Assembly (NCBI RefSeq): GCF_910594985.1
Contig: NZ_CAJVCE010000019.1
Coordinates: 1-64,000, forward strand
Length of the DNA: 64,000 nt
Origin: Paenibacillus allorhizosphaerae
GTDB taxonomy: Bacteria > Bacillota > Bacilli > Paenibacillales > NBRC-103111
Direction of reading: 5' to 3'
In this document: one piece after another, positions 7,617-17,871 of the stretch
Layout: each line of letters begins with the position of its first letter
Position numbering within the stretch: the stretch's first letter is position 1
The notes under the pieces: model-generated
What the model was told of the DNA's origin: nothing
What the model saw: the letters and a program-made list of their open reading frames with translations, nothing else
Databases searched by the model: none
Program-made: the position numbers and the translations under genes

Positions 7617-8918
7617 CTAAGAGACCGAGTGCTTCACGCGGCGGGTAGTGCCGCTGCCGCCGGTTTTAGGAGCGCCGCCGCCCTCGAGGGTCTCCAAAAA
7701 CTCCTGATTCGTTTTGGTATCGGCCAGTTTTTTGATGAATGCTTCAATATAGTCGTGGGAATCATTCATCCCTTTACGGATCGCCCACACTTTATCCAGC
7801 TCTTCCTTTGTAAGAAGCATTTCCTCGCGGCGCGTACCGGATCGGCGAATATCGATAGCCGGGAAGATGCGTCGTTCCGCCAGCTTCCGGTCCAAGTGCA
7901 GCTCCAAGTTGCCGGTTCCTTTAAATTCTTCATAAATGACTTCGTCCATACGCGAACCCGTTTCGATCAATGCCGTGGCTAAAATCGTCAGGCTGCCGCC
8001 TTCTTCGATATTGCGCGCCGCGCCGAAAAAGCGTTTCGGACGGTGAAATGCACCCGGATCAATCCCCCCGGATAACGTCCTTCCCGTTGGCGGTACGACC
8101 AGATTGTAGGCACGTGCCAGCCGCGTGATGCTATCCAGCAAAATAACGACATCTTTCTTATGCTCCACTATCCGCTGTGCCCGCTCCAGCACCAACTCCG
8201 CCACTTTAATGTGATTTTCCGGCAGCTCATCGAACGTCGAAGCGACCACTTCGCCCTTAACGGAACGCTGCATATCGGTTACCTCTTCCGGGCGCTCGTC
8301 AATCAGCAATACGAACAAATGCGCATCCGGATGATTAGCGGAAATACTGTTCGCGATTTCTTTGAGCAGTAGCGTCTTGCCGGCTTTCGGCGGCGCCACG
8401 ATCAAACCGCGTTGTCCGAAGCCTACAGGAGCCAAAAGATCCATTAAGCGAGTGGAGTAATTCGTCGGGGAAGTTTCCAACACTAATTTCTTTTGCGGAT
8501 AAAGAGGAGTCAAAGCTGCGAAGTGCAAACGTTCCGAGGCCGATTCCGGGCTCTCGCCGTTGACCGCTTCCACATGCAGCAATCCAAAATATCGCTCGTT
8601 TTCTTTCGGTGGGCGGCATTTGCCTGAAACGACATCTCCTGACCGCAGGTCGAACCTTCGGATTTGGGAAGCCGAAATATAAATGTCTTCCGAGCTCGGC
8701 AAATAATTGATCGGACGCAAGAAGCCGAAGCCTTCCTGAAGGATGTCGAGTACGCCCTCCATAAACATCAATCCGCTTTGTTCCGCTTGCGCACGTAGAA
8801 TGGCAAAAATAAGTTCCCTTTTTTTAAGCGTGCCGTATGAAGCGATTTGATGCTTCTTGGCCAATTTGTAAAGCTCTGTGAGCTTTAGCGCTTCAAGCTG
8901 CGCCAAATGCATATCCAT
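7617..8918 (-). CDS. rho: Transcription termination factor Rho
   Basis: A 433-residue Rho, a hexameric RNA helicase that ends transcription at unstructured C-rich sites. An N-terminal Rho-N helical domain is followed by the cold-shock-like RNA-binding fold ([12 protein letters not shown], then [18 protein letters not shown]). The RecA-type ATPase carries Walker A ([12 protein letters not shown]), Walker B ([16 protein letters not shown]), the Q-loop and the R-loop. In-frame TTG and ATG codons lie close together; I prefer the ATG at 8916-8918 because GGTGG lies nine bases upstream. A start nine bases earlier or six bases later is possible. Upstream of the radical SAM gene and rpmE on the same strand. 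Confidence 0.95.
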   Translation of the reverse strand: MDMHLAQLEALKLTELYKLAKKHQIASYGTLKKRELIFAILRAQAEQSGLMFMEGVLDILQEGFGFLRPINYLPSSEDIYISASQIRRFDLRSGDVVSGKCRPPKENERYFGLLHVEAVNGESPESASERLHFAALTPLYPQKKLVLETSPTNYSTRLMDLLAPVGFGQRGLIVAPPKAGKTLLLKEIANSISANHPDAHLFVLLIDERPEEVTDMQRSVKGEVVASTFDELPENHIKVAELVLERAQRIVEHKKDVVILLDSITRLARAYNLVVPPTGRTLSGGIDPGAFHRPKRFFGAARNIEEGGSLTILATALIETGSRMDEVIYEEFKGTGNLELHLDRKLAERRIFPAIDIRRSGTRREEMLLTKEELDKVWAIRKGMNDSHDYIEAFIKKLADTKTNQEFLETLEGGGAPKTGGSGTTRRVKHSVS

Positions 8919-9008
8919 AGTATTCAACCACCAAACTATTAAATTTTCAAAACTGCTCGTTAATGATACATTCTAGCATTACCCAAAAAGTTTCCAATAT
9001 ATACAAAA

Positions 9009-10262
9009 TTATTCGTCCCGGCGCCACACTTCGGCACCCAAATTTGATAGATTGGCGACCAGATGATCATAGCCCCGGTCGATATATTCCACTCCCGTAA
9101 TTTCTGTTACGCCGCCGGGAACCGTAAGTCCCGCTACAACAAGAGCCGCACCCGCGCGGAGATCGGTCGCTTTGACTTTGGCGGCACTCAGCATCCCGCC
9201 CTCGATAATGGCCGAGCGTCCTTCCACTCGGATCTTCGCTCCCATGCGAACGAGCTCGGGGATATGCTTGAATCGGTTGCTGTACACATAATCGGTCAAC
9301 ACGCTGACCCCGCTCGCTTGCGTAAGCAAGCTGCTCATCGGCGATTGCAAATCGGTTGCGTAGCCGGGATACACGAGAGCTTTTACATCGACGTTCACAT
9401 ATTCCGGCTGACCTACGACGCGAATGGATTCGTCCATTTCATAAATATGTACGCCCATTTCTTGCAGCTTGGCGGTCAAAGCTTCCAGATGCTTCGGAAT
9501 GACGCTATCGACGATGACGTCTCCTCTGGTAGCCGCTGCCGCGATCATATACGTTCCCGCCTGAATGCGGTCGGGTATAATCGAGTGACGGCATCCGTGA
9601 AGGCTATCTACCCCCTCGATGCGGATCGTCTCCGTTCCGGCCCCCTTGATTTTGGCCCCCATGGAATTTAACAACGTTGCTACATCTATAATTTCTGGCT
9701 CTTTGGCCGCATTTTCGATCGTTGTGACGCCTTTGGCCCGAGAGGCCGCGAGCATAATGTTAATCGTTGCACCTACACTTACAACGTCCAAATAAATTTT
9801 CGCTCCGCGCAGCTGTTTCGCCTTGATGTGCAGGGCACCGTTCTCGTTCGTCACCTGAGCCCCCAGTGCTTCAAATCCTTTTACATGCTGATCGATCGGC
9901 CGCGGCTCGAAGTTGCAGCCCCCCGGCATACCGATCGTCGCTTCCCCAAAGCGGCCGAGCAGCGCTCCCATCAAATAATAAGAAGCACGAAGTTTTTTCA
10001 CATTGCCGTTAGGCATCGGTTTGGATACCAAACGGCTAGGGTCGATAACCATCTGGTCATGATCCCGTTCAACGGTAGCGCCCAATTCCGTGAGCAATTC
10101 CGTATAGATCGACACATCGCTCAGGAGAGGCAAATTATCCAGCGTCACCGCTGTTTCCGACAAGATGGCCGCAGGAATAAGTGCGATCGCGCTATTCTTG
10201 GCTCCGCTGATTTGAACCGTTCCCCGAAGTGGTCGCCCACCGGCGATCATCAATTTCTCCAT
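9009..10262 (-). CDS. murA: UDP-N-acetylglucosamine 1-carboxyvinyltransferase
   Basis: A 417-residue EPSP-synthase-fold enzyme that transfers enolpyruvate to UDP-GlcNAc, the first committed step of peptidoglycan synthesis, in the cytoplasm. Conserved Lys22-Asn23 (SGAKNSA), the catalytic and fosfomycin-reactive Cys116 in [11 protein letters not shown], and the C-terminal GYATDLQSP and RGYDHL motifs are present. Its position between rho and fba matches B. subtilis murAB (murZ), the second MurA paralogue of Firmicutes; a main murA would be expected near atp genes elsewhere. AGGAGG precedes the ATG. Confidence 0.95.
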   Translation of the reverse strand: MEKLMIAGGRPLRGTVQISGAKNSAIALIPAAILSETAVTLDNLPLLSDVSIYTELLTELGATVERDHDQMVIDPSRLVSKPMPNGNVKKLRASYYLMGALLGRFGEATIGMPGGCNFEPRPIDQHVKGFEALGAQVTNENGALHIKAKQLRGAKIYLDVVSVGATINIMLAASRAKGVTTIENAAKEPEIIDVATLLNSMGAKIKGAGTETIRIEGVDSLHGCRHSIIPDRIQAGTYMIAAAATRGDVIVDSVIPKHLEALTAKLQEMGVHIYEMDESIRVVGQPEYVNVDVKALVYPGYATDLQSPMSSLLTQASGVSVLTDYVYSNRFKHIPELVRMGAKIRVEGRSAIIEGGMLSAAKVKATDLRAGAALVVAGLTVPGGVTEITGVEYIDRGYDHLVANLSNLGAEVWRRDE

Positions 10263-10377
10263 TCGTTCTTTTTCCTCCTACTTCACTGCTTTAACGCATT
10301 AACAAATAAGCGCAGAAAAAACGCGCAAATCTTCCTGTCTTTTAAAAGAAACATTCGGGTGAATAAATAGAAGTGAA

Positions 10378-10407
10378 GGGAAATACGCCTTTACAGGCAT
10401 ATTTCCC
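10378..10407 (-). terminator. Hairpin downstream of fba
   Basis: On the minus strand GGGAAATATGCC pairs with GGCGTATTTCCC (one mismatch pair) around a six-base loop, followed by TTCACTTCTATTTATT. The stem is strong but the T tract is interrupted, so it may end or attenuate the fba transcript. Confidence 0.6.
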
Positions 10408-10428
10408 GAACAGATCGAAATCGATCGA

Positions 10429-11283
10429 TTAAGCTTGGTCGGCGCTGCCGAACAGCAAAATTTTGGATTTTACTACTTCTACCATAGCTTTGCGGGCAGG
10501 AGTGAGGTATTTACGAGGATCGTAAACTTTCGCGTCTTTGTTCAATACTTCGCGGATGGCGTCGGTACAAGCGACTTGGTTTTCGGTATTGACGTTAATT
10601 TTGCCAACGCCGGCTTGGATCGACTTGCGAATCATTTCATCCGGAACGCCCGATCCGCCATGCAGCACGACTGGTACCGGAATCGCTTTGGACACTTGCT
10701 CGATAATATCGAAACGGATGTTCGGCTCGCCGGCATACATGCCGTGTGCCGTACCTACGGCAATCGCCAGACAGTCTACGCCTGTTTCTTCATAGAAACG
10801 GATCGCTTCTTCCGGTTTCGCCAGGTTTGCATCTTCCTCATCCACGCTGATGTCGTCTTCTACACCGCCGATGGTTCCGAGCTCCCCTTCAACGGATACG
10901 CCCATCGCACGAGCCGCTTTCACAACCTCTTTGGTCAAACGGATGTTTTCCTCAAAGGAGTAGTGAGAACCGTCGAACATCACGGAGCTGAAGCCTGCGC
11001 GGATACATTTCATCGCCACTTCGAAGCTGCTTCCGTGGTCCAGATGAAGCGCGATCGGCAAGCCGGATTTTTTTGCGGCCGCTTCCGCAATCGCTACCGT
11101 AAAATCAATACCCATGTATTTGAGCGCGCCCTCGGATACGCCGAAAATAAACGGGGATTTCAATTCTTCCGCCGCTTCCGTGATCGCTTGAGCAAACTCC
11201 AGGTTATTCATATTAAACTGGCCTACTGCAAATTTTTTCGCCTTTGCCGTGGGCAAAAACTCATTCATCGAAACCAATGGCAT
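10429..11283 (-). CDS. fba: Class II fructose-1,6-bisphosphate aldolase
   Basis: A 284-residue zinc-dependent aldolase that interconverts fructose 1,6-bisphosphate with dihydroxyacetone phosphate and glyceraldehyde 3-phosphate. Metal and catalytic motifs are clear: LHLDHGSS with His and Asp, EGELGTIGG, AIAVGTAHG and VLHGGSG, then the phosphate-binding KINVNTE. The length is typical of the FbaA type. It lies between murA and spo0F as in Bacillus, with hairpins on both sides that point to a separate transcript. A strong AGGAGG precedes the ATG. Confidence 0.96.
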   Translation of the reverse strand: MPLVSMNEFLPTAKAKKFAVGQFNMNNLEFAQAITEAAEELKSPFIFGVSEGALKYMGIDFTVAIAEAAAKKSGLPIALHLDHGSSFEVAMKCIRAGFSSVMFDGSHYSFEENIRLTKEVVKAARAMGVSVEGELGTIGGVEDDISVDEEDANLAKPEEAIRFYEETGVDCLAIAVGTAHGMYAGEPNIRFDIIEQVSKAIPVPVVLHGGSGVPDEMIRKSIQAGVGKINVNTENQVACTDAIREVLNKDAKVYDPRKYLTPARKAMVEVVKSKILLFGSADQA

Positions 11284-11386
11284 CTTGTTTCTCTCCTCCT
11301 AGTATGAATTGAACATGTTGAGTGCAAAAACCGCTCATCCGTCATACTGACCTATTATACCATAGAAAATGATAAACGTTAATCTC

Positions 11387-11413
11387 AAAAAAAGAGACCC
11401 TTTTCAGGATCCC
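11387..11413 (-). terminator. Terminator overlapping the spo0F stop codon
   Basis: On the minus strand GGGATCC and GGGTCTC pair (two G-U pairs) around the loop TGAAAA, which contains the stop codon, and are followed by TTTTTTT. The hairpin therefore begins inside the coding sequence. Confidence 0.65.
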
Positions 11414-11796
11414 ACGGCGAATGAACTGTTATTCGGCGAACGAAGCTGCTGGTTTACGGCTTGACGCAGCTCGTCGATATCGAAGGGCTTTGTAAAATGC
11501 ATGATCGCTCCCAGATCGGTCGCTTCTTTGATCATATCCAGCTCTCCATAAGCCGTCATCATGATCACTTTAATCGAAGAATCGATGCTTTTGATGTGCT
11601 TCAAAATGTCGAGTCCGTCCATTCCCGGAATTTTCATATCCAGCAGTACCAAATCGGGCGACGCATTCCTGACGATCTCAAGCGCAAGCTTCCCGTTGGA
11701 CGCTTGGTACGTTTCGTAGCCTTCGCTGCTAAACACTTCCATCAGTAAGATGCGGATGCCGTTCTGATCATCGACAATAAGCAATTTCTTCTTCAA
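11404..11796 (-). CDS. spo0F: Sporulation phosphorelay receiver Spo0F
   Basis: A 130-residue single-domain response regulator with the receiver fold and no output domain. Acidic pocket Asp9-Asp10, phospho-acceptor Asp53 ([11 protein letters not shown]), Thr81 and Lys103 (FTKPFD) are all present. Spo0F passes phosphoryl groups from sporulation kinases to Spo0B and on to Spo0A. Genomic position between fba and pyrG is the same as in B. subtilis. The likely start is TTG, spaced about nine bases from GGGGAGG. A sigma-H-like promoter lies about 100 bases upstream. The C-terminal tail ([10 protein letters not shown]) is slightly longer than in B. subtilis. Confidence 0.94.
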   Translation of the reverse strand: MKKKLLIVDDQNGIRILLMEVFSSEGYETYQASNGKLALEIVRNASPDLVLLDMKIPGMDGLDILKHIKSIDSSIKVIMMTAYGELDMIKEATDLGAIMHFTKPFDIDELRQAVNQQLRSPNNSSFAVGS

Positions 11797-11897
11797 CTAG
11801 GTACCCCTCCCCTTGGAGTTTTCGCTGGGAAAGCTCCATGTATACTTACGTGCTTTCATGGTGTCAGGAATCCGACCTTCATGCTTTACTATATGGA

Positions 11898-11926
11898 CTA
11901 TTCGCTACGAACAAGCGGATTCCTGC
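11898..11926 (-). promoter_or_regulatory. Sigma-H-type promoter of spo0F with candidate 0A box
   Basis: On the minus strand GCAGGAATC and AGCGAATAG, separated by 11 bases, fit the sigma-H consensus (RNAGGAWWW, 11-12 bases, RNNGAATWW) at almost all positions. A 6-of-7 match to the Spo0A box (GGTCGAA for TGTCGAA) lies about 50 bases upstream (11973-11979). In B. subtilis spo0F is known to be driven by sigma-H and tuned by Spo0A. A perfect 10-base inverted repeat (11865-11874 and 11916-11925) brackets the -10 region and overlaps the -35. Confidence 0.6.
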
Positions 11927-12024
11927 ATCTAGAATGCAAAAAGTTGAAAACTTTTACAAATCAACCAAGCATTTCGACCCGTTATGCGCCGTCTGCCAAA
12001 TCTACCCCGCTTTCAGCATACAAA

Positions 12025-12060
12025 CAAAAAGAAGGAAGGCCCCTGCGGCTCTTCCTTCCT
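12025..12060 (-). terminator. Terminator of pyrG
   Basis: On the minus strand AGGAAGGAAG pairs with CTTCCTTC across a GC-rich loop, ending in CTTTTTGTTTG. It sits just after the pyrG stop codon. Confidence 0.8.
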
Positions 12061-12069
12061 GAAGGTCTA

Positions 12070-13890
<1,821 letters not shown>

Positions 13891-14016
13891 CTATCGCAGT
13901 TCAGCTATCTTATCGTTCGAAAAGGACCGCATGGTCCGCAACGTTCATCCAAAGCCCAGAGAATAGTTTACTCTGAACAGCACGTAGTGTCAAGAGAAGG
14001 TTCGGCGAGCGTGACG

Positions 14017-14610
14017 TTATTTATCTTTCTCCTCGTCCTCGTCCAAATCATCCTCGTCGTCACCGTCTTCATCATCGATCCCGTCTTCGAGCTCGGAATC
14101 TTCTTCATCCAGACCGACTTCTTCTATCTCTTCTTCGTCGACCTCTTCATCCTCGAAGAATTCGGTCTCTTCTTCCGCTTCCTCCGCTTCGAAGTCTTCG
14201 TCGCGAACGGTGTCGTAAGAATCGTACTCTTCTTCCTCTGTGAAGGTATCCTCTTCCTCCGCGAACAGATCCTCGTCGTCCAGATCGTCGTCTTCGTCGT
14301 TAATAATGCGCGGACGCTTCCCGCTGCCGACCGCATCTTCGGATTTCTCTACAGGATACCAGCGCTTGAGCCCCCACAAGTTCGTCCCGACGCAAGCAAA
14401 GCGGCCGTCGATATTAATCTCGGTATATAGTTGGGCTATGACCTGCATGACTTCATCGTCGGACAGACCTTTGATTTTGGCTATTTCAGACATTAAATCC
14501 CGGTAGTAAAACGGCGTATTCGCTGTCTTGAGCAGTTCGAACGCCAGATCCACCATCGGCATTTCCTTTGCTTGTTCTGAGCTGATTTTAAGTTGGTATT
14601 GAGCACTCAT
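14017..14610 (-). CDS. rpoE: RNA polymerase delta subunit
   Basis: A 197-residue RpoE. The N-terminal HARE-HTH domain (about 1-100, including PMVDLAFELLK and NIDGRFACVGTNLWGLKRWYP) is followed by a very acidic, nearly all Asp/Glu C-terminal half, as in Bacillus. Delta displaces nucleic acids from RNA polymerase, aids recycling and sensitises promoters to initiating NTP levels. The acidic tail (about 95 residues) is longer than in B. subtilis, where the whole protein is about 173 residues. The start is the ATG at 14608-14610, preceded by GGAAGGG; upstream in-frame codons lack family similarity. Confidence 0.94.
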   Translation of the reverse strand: MSAQYQLKISSEQAKEMPMVDLAFELLKTANTPFYYRDLMSEIAKIKGLSDDEVMQVIAQLYTEINIDGRFACVGTNLWGLKRWYPVEKSEDAVGSGKRPRIINDEDDDLDDEDLFAEEEDTFTEEEEYDSYDTVRDEDFEAEEAEEETEFFEDEEVDEEEIEEVGLDEEDSELEDGIDDEDGDDEDDLDEDEEKDK

Positions 14611-14741
14611 TCCGGGGCACATCCCTTCCCAGTTGCAACTGCCGCAACGTGAATCGCCGTTGCCAGCTGTCAACTAAACGATTATCTCCATTAGTAAACC
14701 TTATTTTATGTAAAAATGCAACTGTCTCCCCATGAACCGCC

Positions 14742-14767
14742 AAAAAAAGCGAAGGAATACGCTTTTT
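14742..14767. terminator. Orphan bidirectional terminator-like hairpin upstream of rpoE
   Basis: AAAAAGCG/CGCTTTTT with an eight-base loop is flanked by A and T runs on both sides, so it could terminate in either direction. It lies in the 455-base gap between divergent rpoE and the S8 protease gene, where no coding sequence was recognised. Confidence 0.55.
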
Positions 14768-15065
14768 GTCCACATGAGCGCAACGCGCCCTGCGGACAAT
14801 CCACGCTTCCTTCACCCTGACTGTATCCACCAGAGACTCCAGCCCCTGGGTAAAACCGGAGAAATGACATAGCTTTTACAAGTTAAACCGTAACGGGCTT
14901 CATGTAGTAAAGACATTCCCCCTAATATATCGTATGTCGCCGGTTCCGCTTTGACACGGCAACCAACCCATTTTTTTCTTTATAGCCATATGCTTATACG
15001 GATGGACATCATCCCACATACGATGAAAAAAAGGAATTCCGACGTCGTACTAGGGGGAATCGATA

Positions 15066-16241
15066 GTGAATCCATCGACTTTCGCTCTTTGGCTGAATGA
15101 AGCTATGGAGAGTCATGCCGGCTCCGAAAAGCGGCACATCATCCGCTTCAGAAACAATCGGGATTATGCAGCCTTTGTTCAGCGCATCAGCCGCTACAGC
15201 AAGTCGCTGCCTCTCCTGAAAAAGGTTCAACCGCTGCATCTCATCCGCGCCATCTCCTGTACGCTTCGTTCTACCGAGCAAATCGCTTCCGTCCCTTTTA
15301 TCCATTCGATCGAAACGGATACCCGCATTGATGTTCACGCCACCCGGCCGCATACGACGGCGCTGCCGACCAGCGGTCTGCGACGCAGCAGAAGCGCTCC
15401 TACGAAGACGTTGATCCCATGGGGGGTCCGCCATATCCGCGCGCCTCAAGCATGGCCCAAAACGAAAGGGGACCGCATCCGCATCGGCGTCGTCGATACC
15501 GGAGTCGATCACAACCATCCCGATTTGCGGCACTGCTTATCGTGGGGAGTCAATATTCTTCACCGGCATATGCTTCCTATAGACGATAACGGCCATGGCA
15601 CCCATATTGCCGGAACGATCGCCGCCTTCACGAAACATCACGGCATTATCGGCGTCGCCCCCCAGGCGATCATTCATCCGGTAAAGGCATTCGATCATCA
15701 AGGCGGCGCGTTCGTATCCGATATAATCAGCGGGATTGACTGGTGCATCAAAAATGAAGTGGATATCATCAATATGAGCTTTGGAATGCGGGCGTACAGC
15801 AGAGCGCTGGAAGCGGCCGTACTGAGCGCATATCAAGCCGGCATCATTATCGTCGCTTCCTCCGGCAATGAAGGCAAGCAGGCGGAGATTGACTATCCCG
15901 CCAAGCTGCGCCAGGTGATCGCCGTTGGCGCTACGACGCGCCGAGGCAGCGTTGCGCCGTTCAGCAATGTCGGCAGGCAAATCGACATTTACGCACCCGG
16001 CGAAAAAATTTTTTCTACCTGGATGCGCGGCAAATATAGCGAGTTGAGCGGCACGTCCATGGCCACCTCGCATGTGTCGGGTGTCATCGCCCTCATGTTG
16101 GCCAAAAACCCGGGACTCAGCCCGCTGCGGGTAAAAACGCTGCTGCGCAAGCACGCTCGTCTGTTGATCAAGCCGGGCAAAAAAATCGGAGGCGTCAAAG
16201 AAATTCACGCGCTGCGGGCCGTATCGTCTGTATCCAAGTAA
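15066..16241 (+). CDS. Subtilisin-like S8 serine protease without signal peptide
   Basis: A 391-residue protein. Residues 1-105 look like an inhibitor I9-type prodomain (HIIRFRN...VPFIHSIETD) and residues 120-380 form the peptidase S8 fold. Catalytic Asp144 (VVDTGVD), His177 (NGHGTH) and Ser331 (GTSMA), plus the oxyanion Asn in SSGNEG, are all visible. No N-terminal hydrophobic segment is present, so it either acts in the cytoplasm or leaves by another route. The start is a GTG nine bases after AGGGGG. It stands alone, divergent from rpoE. The physiological substrate cannot be inferred. Confidence 0.88.
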   Translation: MNPSTFALWLNEAMESHAGSEKRHIIRFRNNRDYAAFVQRISRYSKSLPLLKKVQPLHLIRAISCTLRSTEQIASVPFIHSIETDTRIDVHATRPHTTALPTSGLRRSRSAPTKTLIPWGVRHIRAPQAWPKTKGDRIRIGVVDTGVDHNHPDLRHCLSWGVNILHRHMLPIDDNGHGTHIAGTIAAFTKHHGIIGVAPQAIIHPVKAFDHQGGAFVSDIISGIDWCIKNEVDIINMSFGMRAYSRALEAAVLSAYQAGIIIVASSGNEGKQAEIDYPAKLRQVIAVGATTRRGSVAPFSNVGRQIDIYAPGEKIFSTWMRGKYSELSGTSMATSHVSGVIALMLAKNPGLSPLRVKTLLRKHARLLIKPGKKIGGVKEIHALRAVSSVSK

Positions 16242-16290
16242 CATTTGCTTGCCTATTCGTTTACTTATCCGGCACAGCGGAGGCAAGCCT

Positions 16291-16743
16291 CTAAGCGGTT
16301 ACCTCGGGAACGGCCGTCAGTTCAATCCGGAACGAACCGGCCTCCTCGCCCATAACGGAAAGCTCATAGCTCCAGTGAACATACAGGGAAAGATCCTGCC
16401 GTCTCTCTTCTCGGTATTCAAAAAAATGCGTTACCGTCTCGATCTCGAGTCTTCCCTGCGGCGTTTGGATATAGCCCAGGTGCCGCATTCCCGTACGAAA
16501 CGTTTGCTCAAACTGCACGTCGCCCTGTCTGACGATGCGCAGCCCGGACGGATCGATGCGAAGCGTCGTCACCGTTCGGCCCATGCCTGCATCCGGCAAT
16601 TCCTGATAACGCAAATATGTGCTGCTCCCTTTCCGAAACAGCTCTCCTGCCAGCTGCTGCTGCGTTGCGGGCTCGCTTCCGTTCGCGCTGGATATGGAAA
16701 TGCGGACGCGCTCCCGCCCGGCCATCGTTTGCTTGTCTGTCAT
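16291..16743 (-). CDS. ywiB: YwiB-like DUF1934 beta-barrel protein
   Basis: A 150-residue soluble protein of the DUF1934/YwiB family, predicted calycin-like beta barrel. The family has no established activity. Its C-terminal pattern (HWSYELSVMGEEAGSFRIEL) is typical. In B. subtilis ywiB neighbours the speE-speB region, and here it also lies close to speB and speE but separated by the phosphoesterase and an HprK-like gene. AGGAGCGG precedes the ATG. It is divergent from the phosphoesterase with 174 bases between the starts and convergent with the S8 protease. Confidence 0.8.
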   Translation of the reverse strand: MTDKQTMAGRERVRISISSANGSEPATQQQLAGELFRKGSSTYLRYQELPDAGMGRTVTTLRIDPSGLRIVRQGDVQFEQTFRTGMRHLGYIQTPQGRLEIETVTHFFEYREERRQDLSLYVHWSYELSVMGEEAGSFRIELTAVPEVTA

Positions 16744-16917
16744 GATGATCGTTTCCGCTCCTGTTTTATTTATTCAAAAGATAGCTTCATTGTACAGCAC
16801 CGCGCAGTCCAACGGCAAAAGCCGGGGGAACTGCGTTTTTTTTCGCGAAAGGAAACCGAACGGCATTCTCCTGCGTCTACAGTCCATGGAGCACCGAAAG
16901 CAGAGAGGAAGGTCCGC

Positions 16918-17802
16918 ATGAATAATCCACCGAAGACGAGCCCGGATAAGTTGACCCGGCGAACGTTTCTGAAGAAATCGCTTCTGACGGCCGCCGCAAT
17001 CGCCGCGCTGCCGCCGGCCGGTTTCGGCTATGCGCGTTACGCCGAGCCGAGATGGCTTGAGCAGGAAGCGGTAACACTTAAGCTGAGCCGCCTCCCCGCA
17101 CCGATGGAAGGCCTGCGGATCGTGCAGTTCAGCGACGTGCACCTCGGCTTCCATTACACGGCCGAAGATTTGCTGCGCCTCGGCACGGAAGTGAACCGGC
17201 TGAAGCCGGATATGATCTGCTTCACGGGAGATCTGGTCGATTACGCGCTCGGCGGCGAGGCGGAGACAAGCGCCGCGATTGATGCGCTCGCCTCCATGAC
17301 CGCGCCGCTCGGGAAATTCGCCGTGCTCGGCAACCACGATTATTACGCGAGCTCCGCGAGTGTCGTCAAAGCACTGACTACCGGCGGATTTACGGTACTG
17401 CGCAACGACGCGGTACGAGCAGAACGAGACGGAACCGCCGTCTGGGTTGCGGGGGTCGAAGATCAGTGGCAGGGCAAGCCTGACATCAGGAAAGCGCTAC
17501 AGAAGCCGACGCCGGACGACTTCGTCCTGCTGCTGAGCCACTGTCCCGATTTCGCCGATGTGACCGTGCAGCATCCGGTTGATGTACAGCTGTCCGGACA
17601 TAGTCATGGCGGACAAGTCCGCTTACCTTTTTACGGGCATATCATGGTCCCTAAGTATGCAAAAAAGTACGTTAAAGGACAGTATGCTCTCGGCGACGGC
17701 AAGCTTCAGTTATATGTAAATCGGGGCATCGGCGTCTCTCAATACCCGATCCGGTTCTGGTGTCGGCCCGAATTGACGGTATTTACGCTGCGTTCAACCT
17801 GA
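16918..17802 (+). CDS. Tat-exported YkuE-like metallophosphoesterase
   Basis: A 294-residue protein with a twin-arginine signal (LTRRTFLKKSLLTAAAIAALP) and a calcineurin-like phosphoesterase domain. Metal-binding motifs are FSDVHLG, FTGDLVDY, LGNHDYY, LSHCPDF and GHSHGGQ. B. subtilis YkuE is a Tat substrate that associates with the cell wall, and this protein matches it in signal, length and the GYARYAEP stretch. The reading frame stays open far upstream, but that part opposes ywiB; the ATG at 16918 with AGAGGAAGG upstream begins exactly at the Tat signal. The natural substrate is unknown. Confidence 0.9.
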   Translation: MNNPPKTSPDKLTRRTFLKKSLLTAAAIAALPPAGFGYARYAEPRWLEQEAVTLKLSRLPAPMEGLRIVQFSDVHLGFHYTAEDLLRLGTEVNRLKPDMICFTGDLVDYALGGEAETSAAIDALASMTAPLGKFAVLGNHDYYASSASVVKALTTGGFTVLRNDAVRAERDGTAVWVAGVEDQWQGKPDIRKALQKPTPDDFVLLLSHCPDFADVTVQHPVDVQLSGHSHGGQVRLPFYGHIMVPKYAKKYVKGQYALGDGKLQLYVNRGIGVSQYPIRFWCRPELTVFTLRST

Positions 17803-17814
17803 TCCGCGCATGCG

Positions 17815-17858
17815 AAAAGAGGCTTCCGCCTTACGGCGTCCGCCCCATCCCCGGCCTC
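17815..17858. terminator. Weak hairpin between convergent genes
   Basis: GAGGC/GCCTC arms enclose a GC-rich region. Read on the minus strand the 3' arm is followed by TTTT. It may end the hprK-like transcript; the pairing is partial. Confidence 0.35.
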
Positions 17859-17871
17859 ACGGCCTCCCGAT

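Noticed and set aside
16249-16917. Long in-frame extension upstream of the Tat phosphoesterase
   Set aside because: It lies opposite ywiB and precedes a perfect Tat signal with its own ribosome-binding site, so it is not part of the protein.
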